Origin: Dolomedes plantarius
Lineage: Eukaryota > Arthropoda > Arachnida > Araneae > Dolomedidae
Length of the DNA stretch: 64,000 nucleotides
Reading direction: 5' to 3'
Assembly: GCA_907164885.2 (NCBI GenBank)
Contig: OU015499.1
Span: forward strand, 150,278,297 to 150,342,296
Positions 35,796-49,729 of the stretch are shown here, in pieces. Position numbers and translations under genes: made by a program. Position 1 is the stretch's first letter. The number at the start of each line of letters is the position of its first letter. Under the pieces are notes generated by a model that searched no databases, was not told the DNA's origin, and saw only the letters and a program-made list of their open reading frames with translations.

Positions 35796-36699
35796 CTGAT
35801 ATCGTTTGTTTGAGAGGAATTGTTTGTTGTAATTAATTCCCAACCATTCTAGTTTATTTTTAATTGGTGACCGTTTGTATTTCCGATAAAGAAGAGTTGG
35901 GCGGTTCTTTACTAAAGAAAATATTGTTTATTCAAAGGGAAAACAGGAGAGCATTTTCTTCGAACACTAGAATGGTTCCTTTTTAAGTGAAAAGAATAGT
36001 TTTTGTTAGTGTTCAGGCGAAAGAAAATTTTCATATTTTAATTGGATTAAGTGTTGTTTATTTGTGAAGGGGAAAATGATTGCTTTTTTTTAAGGGGAAG
36101 AAAGAGATGTGTAATTACATGAAAATGATGTGTTGTTCATACTATAGGGCAAATTTTCGGTACGTATAATTAATTATGTATTTCGGAGGACAGGGAATAG
36201 TCAATTATAAGGCCCGAATAGTCGATTATTCTGAAGGAAGAGATAGATTCTTTCTAAAGTTTCTTTTATTGCGACTGTCAAATACAATGTGAGGGGTTAC
36301 TAGATATTAAAGAAAATTTTAACTAGAGCTCTAAATAAAACTACAAAATAAGGAATTTCAACAATTTGTGGACCTACCGTTTTATGCAGATTTAACCGTT
36401 CATTGTGTCGGACCAGAGCGTTTTATAAAGATCTTACCGTTTTTCCAGACGTATAATGCAACGAAATGTTCTTACCTTTTTTAGGAAAATAAATATCTTT
36501 CAAAAATATCGTAAAATAATAGAATAGTTTATAATTTTTTTTAGTGAAAATTCGATGAAAATACGTGTTTTACTGAAATATTGTATAAAATGTTAAAGAA
36601 AATCTTGTTGAAAAATATTATTTCGATAAAGTGTCAATAGACTCTTACAAAAAATGTTTTTATTCCGAGAAAAGTTCGCATGCTTTGAATCAACCAACA
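35061..36699. other. AT-rich spacer with (CA)n and (TA)n
   Basis: An ACACAC run followed by a TA run lies at about 35744-35792. Otherwise no repeat or coding feature recognised. The 35363-35593 plus frame has no identifiable domain. Confidence 0.45.
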
Positions 36700-37620
36700 C
36701 ACGGGATTTATCGATGCGCTTCGACATTAATTCATGTCTCCGGCCTACAAGCGTTGGCCATGCAGAGATAATAATTTATGTCTACGGTTCATAAGCACTG
36801 GCTCTCAAAAGATATTAATTCATGTCTCTGGTTCCCAAGCGCTGGCAATACATATATAATAATTTAGGTCTTCGGCCCACAAGCATTGGCTATACATAGC
36901 CATTAATTTATGTCTCCAGTTCATAAGCACCGGCTCAACAGAGACACTAATTCATTTATCTGGACGCCAAGCGCTGACAGTACAGATATATTAATTTATA
37001 TCTCCAGTCCACAAGCGGTGGCCTTACAGAGTCATTAATTATGTCTTCGGTTCATAAGCACTGGCTCTACAGAGACGTTAATTCATGTCTCTGATCTCCA
37101 AGCGCTAGCAATACAGATACAATAATTTATGTCTCCGGCCCACAAGCGTTGGCCAAGCAGAAACATTTATTTATGTCTCCGGTTCATAAGCACTGACTCT
37201 ACAGTGACATTTATTCATGTCTCTGGTCCCCAAGCGCTGGCAATACAGTAACAATAATGTATGTTTTCGGCCCACAAACGTTGGCCATACAGAGCCATTT
37301 ATTTAGGTCTACGGTTCATAAGCACTGGCTCTACAGAGACATTAATTCATGGCTCTGGTCCCCAAGTGCTGACAATACAAATACAATAATTTATGTCTCC
37401 GGCCCATAAGCGTTGGCCATACAGAGACATTAATTTTTGTCTCAGATTCACAAGCACTGGCGCTACAGAGATTTTAATTTATGCATCTGGTCCCCAAGCG
37501 CTGGCAATACGTTGTCTCTTGTCCACAAGCTCTGGCTCTACAGAGACATGAATTGTCTCCGGTATATGGACACATCGCTTGCTATATAGAGACATATATT
37601 CATTCATGTTTCCAGTCCTC
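36700..37620. repeat. 44-bp satellite organised as a three-monomer higher-order repeat
   Basis: About 20 monomers of 44-45 bp run in the fixed order X-Y-Z. X has CCGGCCCACAAGCGTTGGCC, Y has CGGTTCATAAGCACTGGCTC, and Z has CTGGTCCCCAAGCGCTGGCA. All share the TTAATTTATGTCTC joint. The ~132-bp trimer repeats about six times before the order breaks down after about 37500. It is non-coding. Confidence 0.92.
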
Positions 37621-37855
37621 AAGATGTTTATAAAAGAACATCACTTGTTTCAATATATATACAAGATTGAAGCACCTGGTATTCATATAAAAAGGATGTT
37701 AACAAACTTCAATGACAGTATAAGATAAATATCGAAAAGGGCACTTTTTATTACCATGGTAATCAGAGTATGTTTAGGTGTTTTTACTCAGACAGTTAGA
37801 GTAAAATAAATCCCAAAATCATATTTCTTCTTCATGCGGCCTAGCAAATCTGGCA

Positions 37856-38176
37856 TCACTTCAGCAATGGCGGCAGGGATTCTGCAGTGCAGCTGGATCT
37901 AAGTCGGCTAGAGAAAATAATCCGGAAGGTTTTAAAATTTTTGTTCGATTCCATGTCACGAGATCGCATCTGGTTGACGTTTTTAAGGCTTCTGTCGAAA
38001 CTCTGCCGCACTCCTGCCTTCTCCGATAGCAACAGAAACATGTCTTTCCCCTTCGACTTCGGATACTCCGCCAATCGACTTGTTTCGACTAAATTCTTTT
38101 GCAGATCGGGTGTCAAGTATTCCATATTGCTTGTAAAAAATCTTGTTTCAGACTCAACGTGTTCGAATATCTGCAC
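37856..38176 (-). CDS. Weak candidate exon or pseudogene fragment, unknown protein
   Basis: An open frame of about 106 codons on the minus strand. It lies between two satellite arrays in a patch that is less AT-rich than its surroundings. The peptide is of mixed, non-repetitive composition, with a charged middle (SRLAEYPKSKGKDMF) and a C-terminal SCTAESLPPLLK before a stop at 37853-37855. The first codon counted is GTG, and the frame stays open a few codons further upstream to a TGA. So there is no good ATG, and no convincing splice site was found. A longer plus-strand frame overlaps it. I do not recognise the family. Confidence 0.25.
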   Translation of the reverse strand: MQIFEHVESETRFFTSNMEYLTPDLQKNLVETSRLAEYPKSKGKDMFLLLSEKAGVRQSFDRSLKNVNQMRSRDMESNKNFKTFRIIFSSRLRSSCTAESLPPLLK

Positions 38177-38189
38177 CTCCGGAAATTTA

Positions 38190-39560
38190 CTCTGTCAAAA
38201 TGGTGCTACCTTTCCGAAATTTGTTAAGTTTTGTTACATTGTGACATACTCTCCATTTTTTGTACGTTTGTTTCTGAAACGTTGTATACCTTCCTTTAAA
38301 AAAAACCAGTATTACAATAACTTGAAACTCAGGAGTGACATAACAGACAGTTACCGTGTCATGTGGATGAACTAAAAACACTAGAGTATTATGAATGGAA
38401 CAGGAGGGGTATCTTGGCCTTTCGAATAACACTGTATAAAAATAACATAAAACTAGAGAGTGACCTGACAAAGAGGAACCATGTCGAGTGAATGATTTGA
38501 CACATTAGATATTTGTGAATGACACAACTTGGGTACCTTGGCCACTTGAAAATTCCTGTATTAAAGCAACGTATAACTAAGGAGCGACATAACAGACAGG
38601 AACCGTTTCTTCTGGGTTAGCTAAAAACAATTTACGAATGATACAACTTGGGTACCTTGACCACTTGAAAAATACTGTAATAAAGCAACGTAAAACTAAG
38701 GAGTGACATAACAGACAGGTACCTTATCTTCTGGGTTAACTTAAAACAATAGAGCATTACGAATAATGCAACTTGGGTACCTTGGCCACTTGCAAAATCC
38801 TGTATTAAACCAACGTAAAACTAAGGAATGGCATAACAGACAGTAACCGTCTCTTCTGGGTCTGCTAAAAACAATAGAGCATTACGAATGATCCAACTTA
38901 GGTACCTTGGCCACTTGAAAAATCTTGTATTAAAACAACATAAAACTAAGGAGTGGTATAACAGACAGGAACCGTATCTTCTGGGTCAGTTAAAAACAAT
39001 AAAGCATTATGAATGATACAACCTAGTGTTTTGTCCAGTATCTTGTCCACTTGAAAAATCCTGTGTTAAACAGACTTAAAACTAAGAAGTGACATAACAG
39101 ACAGGAACCGTCTCTTCTGGGTTAACTAAAAACACTAGAGTATTACGAATCATACAACCTTGGTACCTTGGCCACTTGAAAAATCCCGTATTAAAGCAAC
39201 GTAAAACTAAGGAGTGACATAGCTGACAGGGACCGTATCTTGTGTATGATCTAAAAACAATAAATAGAGTATTATGAATGACACAACTTAGGTATTTCGA
39301 CCTTTTGAACGAAAACCCCTGTATTAAAGCAACATAAAACCGAGGAGTGACATAACAGACATGAACCGTATCTTCTGGGTAAGCTAAAGACCATAAAGCA
39401 TTATGAATGGTACAACTTAGGTATCTTGTCCACTTGAAAAAACCTGTACTAAGGCAACGTGAAACTAAGGAGTGACATAACAGACAGGAACCATTTTTTG
39501 TTTGTAAGCTAAAAGCAATAGAATTTGACAAAAGTAGTAATGAATGAGACAACTATGGCG
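38190..39560. repeat. ~126-bp satellite array, ~11 units
   Basis: Units share GGTACCTTGGCCACTTGAAA, AACTAAGGAGTGACATAACA and GACAGGAACCGT. The spacing of the GGTACCTTGGCC block is near 126, a multiple of three. That is why a 156-codon minus-strand frame (39082-39552) stays open with a repeating 42-residue pattern. Nothing else suggests translation. The first units at 38190-38500 are the most diverged. Confidence 0.9.
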
Positions 39561-41074
39561 TAATGCTACATTCACATCACAATCAAGGTCTTTGATACTG
39601 ACTGACAGTCGAATCATGAAGAAAATCCATTAAATATTTTGCTTTCATGTAATTAGCAAGCATAAATAAAACCTGGAACCAGCTCAAAACACTTTAACTC
39701 TAAAAATTGTTCTCCCCGCCGAGAGAATGGAAAAAATAATTGCTGCTTCAGCTTAAAAAATTTCATTTCTCATTTCATCCTGCTAGACGAAAAATATGCA
39801 GTTACTGGCATCCTTCGATACCCGCCCGTCGGTGTCTTTTCTTCAGATCCGCAGGGAACTCGAAAAAACAAAAAACAAAAAAAAAGCGGTACGTTTAATT
39901 GCTACTTTTTCTTTTTCATCGTCTGGTCTCCAAACCATAGCTCATTCGAAATCGACTGAACCGACTGCATTGCTACCGGCCAAGGTTGGTGGTGTCTTTG
40001 AATCCCATCCAGGTTTATCTTGAGATAAGCAGATGGATGTGGGGATGAGGCAGAAGTGTTTTACAGAACTGAGTTGCCGTCACAAATGGGAACGCTTTCC
40101 ACTGAATGGCGGAAAAACGTAATTTAGGGTCTTTAAAAATTGGACGCGATGGACGTTTTTTAAACCAGCGGATGATCTGGCGCAAGTTGAAGGTTTTAAA
40201 GCTTGTTAAGGAAAAGGGCCGTTATACTACAGTATCATGGGACAACCAATTAATGGTTAGGAAAATTATTAGTTTAGATGACTATTGAAGTACAGTGTAA
40301 CTGAAAAATAATTGAGATAGGAAAGACTCCTAGCGGCGATTGACCTTTGAGAATAGTATAATTTTTAAAACAAATTGAAGGTTGTGAAGCCTATTAAGGT
40401 AAACGGCAATTATACTAGAGTATCATGGGAAGCAAATTTAAGGTTGTGAAGTTTGTTTAAGGGACGCCATTAAACCAAAGTATCAGGGTTTAAACTAAAT
40501 ACGATTACCTGTAGTTACTTTTCAAATTTGAATAAAATTTTTGAACTCAGTAGTTTTTTAAAATTTGTATTTTATTTCATATAACTCAATAATTGTCACC
40601 CTGTATGTAGCTGACCATCATGCTGCAGCATGAACAATTTTACCCACAATATGACGTGTATAGGTGATCATTACGTTGCAATATGAAAAAAAAATCCATA
40701 TAATATGACGTATGTGGGTGACCATCACGATGCAGTAAGAACATTTTTCCATATAATCTTAGAAATATCCATATTCCTAAAAATTCGTAAAACTTCAGCA
40801 TATCCTTTATCTTCTCGTCAACAACTGTGTTTTAACTCAGAGATAAACAACAGCACGTCACTTGCTTTAGCCAATTTTTCGTCGAGCCGGTTACTCTCTC
40901 CAAGGCCTTCGAAACTATGGCTAGTATCTTTCAAGAAAGCGAGAGTGAAGCGTCCGAAGGTTTTTTTTCTGTTCTGTAACAGCGATGCAGAAAGAAAACC
41001 ATACGCGTAAACAAAAATCAACTGCCAGATTGGCGGATTCTCTCCATTCACGCCAAGCATAGGATTGAAGATCA
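39561..41074. other. Low-copy spacer with minor repeats
   Basis: About three diverged ~70-bp units lie at 40595-40760 (landmark GACCATCA then ATATGACGT). About two diverged units with GAAGGTTGTGAAG lie at 40375-40460. No gene recognised; the frames at 40106, 40705 and 40818 carry no known domain. Confidence 0.45.
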
Positions 41075-41500
41075 CGATGGACTGACTCCTCCTGCTGGTT
41101 GTCAAACGTGCCGTCACATCAAACGTGTCATAGTGCACGAATCATTGACTAGCTATGTATTTGAAGATCAAAATGGACTCCTCCTGCTGGTTGTCAAACG
41201 TGCCGTCACATCAAACGTGTCATAGTGCACGAATCATTGACTAGCTATGTATTTGAAGATCAAAATGGACTCCTCCTGCTGGTTGTCAAACGTGCCGTCA
41301 CATCAAACGTGCCATAGCGCATGATACATTGACTAGCCATGTATTTGAAGATCAAAATGGACTCCTCCTGTTGGTTGTCAAACGTGCCGTCACATCAAAC
41401 GTGTCATAGCGCACGAATCCTTGACTAGCTATGTATTTGAAGATCAAAATGGACACATCCTGCGGGTTATCAAACGTGCCCTCACATCAAACGTATGACG
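41075..41500. repeat. 92-bp tandem repeat, ~4.7 units
   Basis: GTCAAACGTGCCGTCACATC at 41101, 41193 and 41285 gives a period of 92. Units also share ATGTATTTGAAGATCAAAAT. The last unit is the most diverged. Confidence 0.93.
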
Positions 41501-42044
41501 ATGGATGAGCTTACAAATCTGTGATTAGGAGACGACCAAACGTGTCGGATTGGTTTTCAAACGATGCAGTTTTTTGTGAGGTTATTTCATTCCAATTTTA
41601 GGATTTATTTCTAAGTTACAAACAATTTATTGGTTATGTTTTTTTCCCAAAAATAATGTCAATATTTTGCCCCTGCAGTACATCTTAGATGCTCTCAAAC
41701 TCACACAAAACATGAAATGAACACTTGAAAAGTTTCAATCACCAGCACTCGAAAGGGAAAAGTTATTACAAAAACTTCATACGCAGTTTAGTTTTTTGGT
41801 CTCTCATCGTTTGCTGACTTGTGTGGGAAGCTGCACGTGTGACTCATGTGAGTGATTAATTATAGAGCTAATTAATCTCAAAGTTTGCTCAGTTTTTTAA
41901 GCACTTACATGGCTCGCACAATAAAAGGAAACAAAATAAGTGGTTTTTTAGTCTAAAAAAATATCTAAACCAGTAAATAGTCGTTATTTACAGTAGCTGT
42001 CTTGCAAAAAACCAGTTACAGTAACTTGTAATTTTGCCTTATTC

Positions 42045-42510
42045 CCCCCCAAAAAAGCCTTACTGTAGGTCTGTTAGTAGTGTCTGTAGGTAAGGCAACA
42101 ACATTAGTTGCCTTAATTCTCCCAACTTGTCATCATAAGAATTTTTTAATCATTTTTACTGTAAAAGCCTTATTGGGGATCTAACGACATTCATTGTCTT
42201 AATTTCCTCAACTTGTCATCATAAGAATTTTTTAATCATTTTTACTGTAAAAGCATTATTGGGTATCTAACGACATTCGTTGCCTTAATTTCCCCAACTT
42301 GTCATCATGGGAATTTTTTAATCATTTTTAATGTAAAAGCCGTATTGCGGTTCCAACGACACTCATTGTCTTAATTTCCCCAACTTGTCATCATAAGAAT
42401 TTTTTAATCATTTTTATTGTAAAAGCGTTATTGGGGATCTAACGACACTCGTTACCTTAATTTCCCCAACTTGTCATCATAAGAATTTTTCAATCATTTT
42501 TACTGTAACA
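42045..42510. repeat. ~86-bp tandem repeat, ~5 units
   Basis: Units carry AACTTGTCATCATAAGAATT, a TTTTTAATCATTTTTACTG block and ATCTAACGACATTC, spaced about 86 bp apart. No coding. Confidence 0.9.
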
Positions 42511-42567
42511 AAACGTTGTTTCACTATTATACTAAGATTGTACACCAGTTAGCCACTTTACACCAAT

Positions 42568-43682
<1,115 letters not shown>

Positions 43683-43684
<2 letters not shown>

Positions 43685-43850
43685 GTGCCGTAACTAGGCA
43701 GGGGCAACAGGGGCACACGCCCAGGGCCCACTTGGAAGGGGGGGGGGCCAAAATGCTATATTTGTTTTATTATTTTCCCAAACCTAATTAATTAAGGGGA
43801 CCAAATGGAAATTCTTGGCCAGGGCACAGGAATGGCTAGTTACGGCACTG
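43683..43850. mobile_element. hAT-type MITE, 168 bp, in (TA)n
   Basis: Ends CAGTGCCGTAACTAGGC and CTAGTTACGGCACTG are inverted repeats. The flanking 8-mers are TATATATG and TATATATA, differing at one base. The interior contains GGGGCAC and a G run. CAGTG-type ends with 8-bp duplications fit hAT, although the repetitive flank weakens the target-duplication evidence. Confidence 0.75.
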
Positions 43851-45316
43851 TATATATACGTGTCTGTGTAGTAATGCGAATTTCAATTATGCAATGGCGC
43901 AGGTAATTTTTTTTTTTAAAAACTGCTCTTAGGTTAACCGCTTGGCACTCCTGAACTGCCACCCTGTCGCAATGAGAATTTACGTCTGTCTCCGTGATTA
44001 ATCAGTGATTCATCTTAACGTCTGTTCACCGTCACTTTCCAGACTGTCTTGCACTGTTCCGCTGCAAGAAAAAGGCAAGACGAGGGCGACGTACGTAATT
44101 AAACATCGAATGGACGCAAATAAACGTCCCTTACCACCTGCAGCAGAAACGAACAAACGCCTTCTTGCAGAGCCGTGGATCCATTAATTTCGCGTAAGAA
44201 AACAATATCGGGGGGGGGTGTCTCTGAGGCATATACCTGCCACTGCGAAAAAGGGGTTTCGGATTCCGAAAGGGTTTTCGCAACCGCCAAAGACGTGCTT
44301 GGCAGAAGGTGGAATTAATAGTGTCGACTGCTCTGACGGATGCACTTCGTAGATCCAGACAGACTGATAAATTGCGACCTAGCAGATAGATCCCGAAAAA
44401 ATTCCACCCGGAACGACGGAACGAACAGCTGGTCGCAAGGTGACTTTCCCTGACGAGGAATTACTCGTCGTCGAATAGCTGATGTCGTTCTTAGCCGAGA
44501 CGTTTACTGACAGTTTTTTTTTTTTTAATCGCAACCGCGTGCCGAGACTTGCTACGCCTCTCGACGCTTCGAATTTCGCCGATTTCGCAGTGGAGGTCGC
44601 GAAGTTTTAATTGTTTCGGCGCTCCATTGTCGGATAGGTCTAAATGGTCGTTCTAAATCTGTCTCCAAACGTTGTAACTTGGAAGTATTAAGTTGGAAGT
44701 GATCGTGCGTGTGCTTTAAACTCCCGATGTTGCACGGCAGCCTTTTATCTACAATACCAGCTCTCGGGATGATGTAAAAATCACTTAATAATGCGTGCTA
44801 GTCCAATACGTACCGGGTGCACACCTGTGACCAATAATAGGACGTTAATATGAGGATTAACGTCCTCATGTTTCAATAAGAAATTTTCAGATAAGTCGGG
44901 GCTTCATTGATCGAAGAGGTCTAAGTGATCGTTCTGTCTGATGCAAAAGCTGTAGAAACTTAGTTGCAACCCGATGTTGCACGGTCAGGTTTAATCTACA
45001 ATACCAACTCTCGGGGTGATGTAAAAATCATTTAACAATCTATTGGAGTTAATTAATAGCAATGTTTGATAATGACATTCATACTGGTATCTTTCTGTAT
45101 TACTGAATACAATTTAAAGAACAAATCTTTCAATCCAAGTCGAAAATTATTGGGAAAAGTTTCTCCATAGGTTATCAATAAGCTAAGCAAATCCAATAGG
45201 GATCCTACAGTCTTAACATCCAACAGTCTTAAGATGGAATTCAGGAAAAGGGAATAAAAAAAAATTGCCGTGCTTTAAAAATTAATTCGCAGAATCTCTT
45301 TGTTTGTGAACAGACA
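43851..45316. other. Low-copy stretch with one diverged duplication
   Basis: Two segments, about 44715-44795 and 44965-45040, share CGATGTTGCACGG, CTACAATACCA and GATGATGTAAAAATCA-like blocks, offset about 250 bp. They are a decayed duplication. Poly-T is at 44515-44526. No gene recognised. Confidence 0.45.
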
Positions 45317-45324
45317 CCTTAACA

Positions 45325-45682
45325 CAGGGGTGGGCATTAAGTCGATCGTGATCGACCGGTGGACCACCAAGACATTTTGGGGTGATCGCCTTTACTAAGA
45401 CCTAAGACGCGCATTCTAAAAGAAACATTTATGGAACACCGACGCGATTTGCTTTAAACGCAGTTTTAAAAGAGTAAGTTTTTTTTCTTCTTGTAGTTAT
45501 GTAAGTACATATTCCATATTTAATAAATAATGTAGATCTTTTATTAAATATGGATCATTATGTTTTTAATAAATAATGTAGATCTTTTTTTTAGCTCACC
45601 ACACTTATGTCACTGGGTGGACCGCAACACCTTGAAAAAATTAGAAGTAGCCCCTTACCCGTGAAAAATCTGCCCACCCCTG
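45325..45682. mobile_element. hAT-type MITE, 358 bp
   Basis: Ends CAGGGGTGGGCA and TGCCCACCCCTG are perfect inverted repeats. The exact 8-bp target duplication CCTTAACA lies at 45317-45324 and 45683-45690. The interior has a local repeat of AATAATGTAGATCTTTT. No transposase. Confidence 0.95.
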
Positions 45683-45723
45683 CCTTAACACCTACAAAAT
45701 CGGGTTTTTAAATTATGTCTCTA

Positions 45724-46477
45724 CTAGCTGAAAACCCGCTCTTCGCTACGGAATACATTCAAATTAAATACAACGGTCAACGTATGCAATTTATGCCAAA
45801 AAATAAATATATATATTTATAATAAATGCGATGATCAATGTATACAATTGAAGTAAAATATCTATCTATCTATATATATATATATTTATAAAAAAATCGT
45901 AAGGGATATGCATTTTTTTGGGATAATATCCAATCGTCTGCTGCATTAGAAAGAGTGCAGCAGACGATTTTTTGCTAAAAATATTTTTTTTTAGCAAAAA
46001 AAAATAAATATAAAAAAATATTTTTTTTGTCTATTTAGTTGTTACGCACGTGACGATAATTTTATTTAAAGTACCAGAAAAAGAAATCACGTGATCAGCA
46101 TTTAATAAATTAAATTCTAAAAATAAATCTTTAAAAATTCACCAAAAATCAGAAAATGGAGGTAAAAATTCGAAAAAAATTTCATTTTGAAGGAATTTTT
46201 ATGATCTTTCTCGTGATATAAATTTTATAACCCTCGATGTATTATTTTAAATGCAAACGTAAAAAAAGTTAAAAAAACAGCTTAAAAATTTAATTTAAAA
46301 AAATCTAAGAAGAATTTTTGAAAAATCTTTCTTAGTGCACCCCTACACTATAAGAAGAATCGCCATGCAAAATTTCAGCCCTTTAGGTCCAGCGGTTTGG
46401 TCTGTACGTTGTATGCCAGTCAGTCAGTCAGTCAGTGAATGAATGAGTCAGTTATGGAACTGTTTTATATATATAGA
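45724..46477 (-). mobile_element. Helitron family 1, copy I
   Basis: Begins CTAGCTGAAAACCCGCTC after A and ends GTTTTATATATATAGA before T. It is the same deletion subtype as copies B and G. It contains a small extra inverted duplication near 45940-45970, where CAATCGTCTGCTGCATT is followed by the partial inverse GTGCAGCAGACGA. Confidence 0.9.
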
Positions 46478-46633
46478 TAATGGCTCTGCTTGGTCTTGAA
46501 GCTATACCACAGTAATCGCTAAATTATGCCTACCTTTGAAGCTAGGTCTCGCTAATAGCTAAGTTATGTCTGGTTTTGAAGTTAGGTCATAATAACTAAC
46601 AAGAGGATGAGTCTTCAATTAGACATTAAAATA

Positions 46634-47242
46634 CAGTCGAACCTCCATATATCGAAGTAGCAAAATTCCGGAAAAAAATTCGATAGATAGAAATTTCGAT
46701 ATACAGAATTGATCTTAGTTTTATCATAATTCTCCTAAAACATTAAAATTAAAGCTAATTTTCGTATACGAAACTCCATTTCCAATTTATATGCGAATCC
46801 CAATAAATGAAAGTTAATAACTAAAAATGGAATTAATGTGAAAGATTTATTGAGTACTATATACCTTTAAAAAAACAACAGTAATCCAGACAGTGGTTAC
46901 AGTGATCACAGTTACATTCTTTTAAATAAAACTACGAATATCTTGCTGAACGGCCAGTTTTGCGGAAAGTTCAAAGAAATTTGTTCAGTCCATTGAAAAC
47001 TTCATCAGGGACATTTTCACGAATTGAAGTCCACTAAGTATTGTTTCAAACGCCAAAAATTGAGAGATTTTATTCTAAGTGGAATAAAATCTCCCAATAT
47101 GTCGTGAAAAAAATTTCGATATATCGAGATTTTTTCGATATATAGAAACAGTTTTTCTATGTAATGAACATGGAGATTTGCTAAGAGTTCGATATATAGA
47201 AAATTTCGATATAGGGAAGTTCGATATATGGAGGTTCGACTG
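46634..47242. mobile_element. pogo/Tigger-like element, 609 bp
   Basis: Starts CAGTCGAACCTCCATATATC and ends GATATATGGAGGTTCGACTG, perfect inverted repeats flanked by TA on both sides. Subterminal TTTCGATATA motifs repeat many times. The 104-codon minus frame at 47017-47331 extends out of the element and reads the subterminal repeats, so it is not a transposase. Confidence 0.88.
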
Positions 47243-48170
47243 TATTTAGCTAGAAAAAAAAATTGCGTGCAAAGATGATTTCGTGCCCTGTATAATTTGA
47301 TGGCGGTGGATTCAAACTTGGCGTCACCCAATCGGTAATCAGGGCCCGATATTTAGCCAATCGCTCACAGACAGAGCTTCCACCGTGACCGTAACCCCAC
47401 TCTCTCCCAAAAATAGATACACGAGTCATCAGGCGAACTTTTTCCCGCCGAAAACTGCCTCGGAAATGGCCCGCCCTCTTTACTTAAGTGCCACATCCTA
47501 TATAGAGGAATTCCATATTCCCTGATCACGGCCGCTTTTCTATAAATAAGGCAAAACCCACCTTCCCACCACCACCACAACCACGTAAACGCATAACGAC
47601 TGCCTGTGAGGCGTTGCGGAGAACGTGATTCCATTGGAGGTGACCCCCCTTCCCCCGTCATTTACTGCGGCAGCATTTGGCTACAATGGCCGCTAACGCA
47701 AAATTGCCGTCGTTGGCGTATTCTGGTAATTTTCAATGGACAGTTCGCCCACGTGAATATTTAGGGCTGGCATTCATACTTTCCCGTGGCATGAATTACG
47801 GACGCAGGACGGACGCGGCTATTAGTGGATAGGTAAATAGAATACGTGAATAGGCAATTTGCGCAGTTAACGGACGGTCGTAAGAGAGAGGAAGGTTTCG
47901 TTTCTCTCTCCAGGCACTCCTCTCCCACCCACCCCTCTCTCTCTCCATCGCATGCATGCTTGGAATGGAGTAGCACCGCGTTTGCGACTAAATTTGGAAG
48001 AAAAAAAAGATATTTTTATTTCGAAAAAAAAAAAAAATTCCGAGGAAATTCGAGAGATACTTTAAAAAAAAATTCTTTATCACGTATGTATAATACTTAA
48101 TTTTATTCGGAAATTATTTCATAAATACATACTTATATAGATACACACACACACACGTGTGTATATACAC
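47243..48170. other. Low-copy, GC-richer stretch
   Basis: Several overlapping 60-100 codon frames occur on both strands (47365-47661, 47761-47976, 47846-48100), with no recognisable domain. A CT-rich run is near 47933-47946 and A/T runs near 48000-48075. No gene call. Confidence 0.4.
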
Positions 48171-48754
<584 letters not shown>

Positions 48755-48758
<4 letters not shown>

Positions 48759-49729
48759 ATATGTATATAAAAGAGCTTGTCTGTTTGTTTGTTCGCTATA
48801 GAATCATAGACTGTTTCACCCACCGGGACCAAATTCGGCACAGTTAATGTTTTAGATCCTAGAAACTTAAATCAGGAAAAACAAAATTTGGGGCTCAATT
48901 AGTTTTTTTAAAATTAATTTTTTAATGATTTTTGTGCCCCTAAGCGCACCTCTTAAATGTGGATACAGTCCGTTTACGACAGCCCTTCAAATTCGATACG
49001 AGGGGGAAAAGCGGGGTGGTTTGAGAGTTGGTCTGGGGGTAACAGGGGGGGGGAACGAGGTGTTTATTTTTCTTACGTTTAGTGGAATCGTTTCTCTGAA
49101 AAGGTTGAGAACCGCTGCTTTAGCGAATTTTAGACAATGGCGTTCAGACTAATAGAACTTAATAAAATTTGGAAAAAAAGGCAAGAAAAAAAAAGAAAAA
49201 TTAAGTTTGGAAGTTTTTGGAAGTCTTCTGTTGATCTAAATATATTAATTGTTTGAGGATCATAAAATGGGAAGAAGTTTAAGAGTTCTACAGGTTTTAT
49301 CCCCAAAGTTCGCGAGTTAACATACGATATGTATTTAAATTACTTATTCCGTGAAATCATATAAGATAAATCTTTTAGAGTTTTGGGGTTTTTTAAGCAG
49401 TGGGAGGAAAAGCTCTTGAAACAGAGAAACATAACGACACATAACTTTCATTCCGAACTGTTAGTCCATTAGTTATATTAAGGCATAAGAAAATTAATAA
49501 AATTATTTTTAAAGAATGATTGCCCGGGTAGATATATAGATATAAAATTTTTCATGCTTTCCATCAAAAGAATACTGGGTATATCATTTCAGTAGAAACG
49601 CGCTAAGCGCATTCTGTCTGGCCAGATGAACATGAAGAGCGGGGGGTGCAGCCCAGTATTTTTTTGATGGAATGCATGAAAAATTTTATATCTATATATC
49701 TACCCGGGCAAAGCCGGGCAATAATGCTA

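Noticed and set aside
38190..42510. Regularly spaced repeats resembling a CRISPR array
   Set aside because: Units are tandem with no unique spacers of constant length, and the context is clearly eukaryotic.
46634..47331. 104-codon minus frame as a transposase
   Set aside because: It crosses the element border and its N-terminal half is translated TIR/subterminal repeat; no DDE motif seen.
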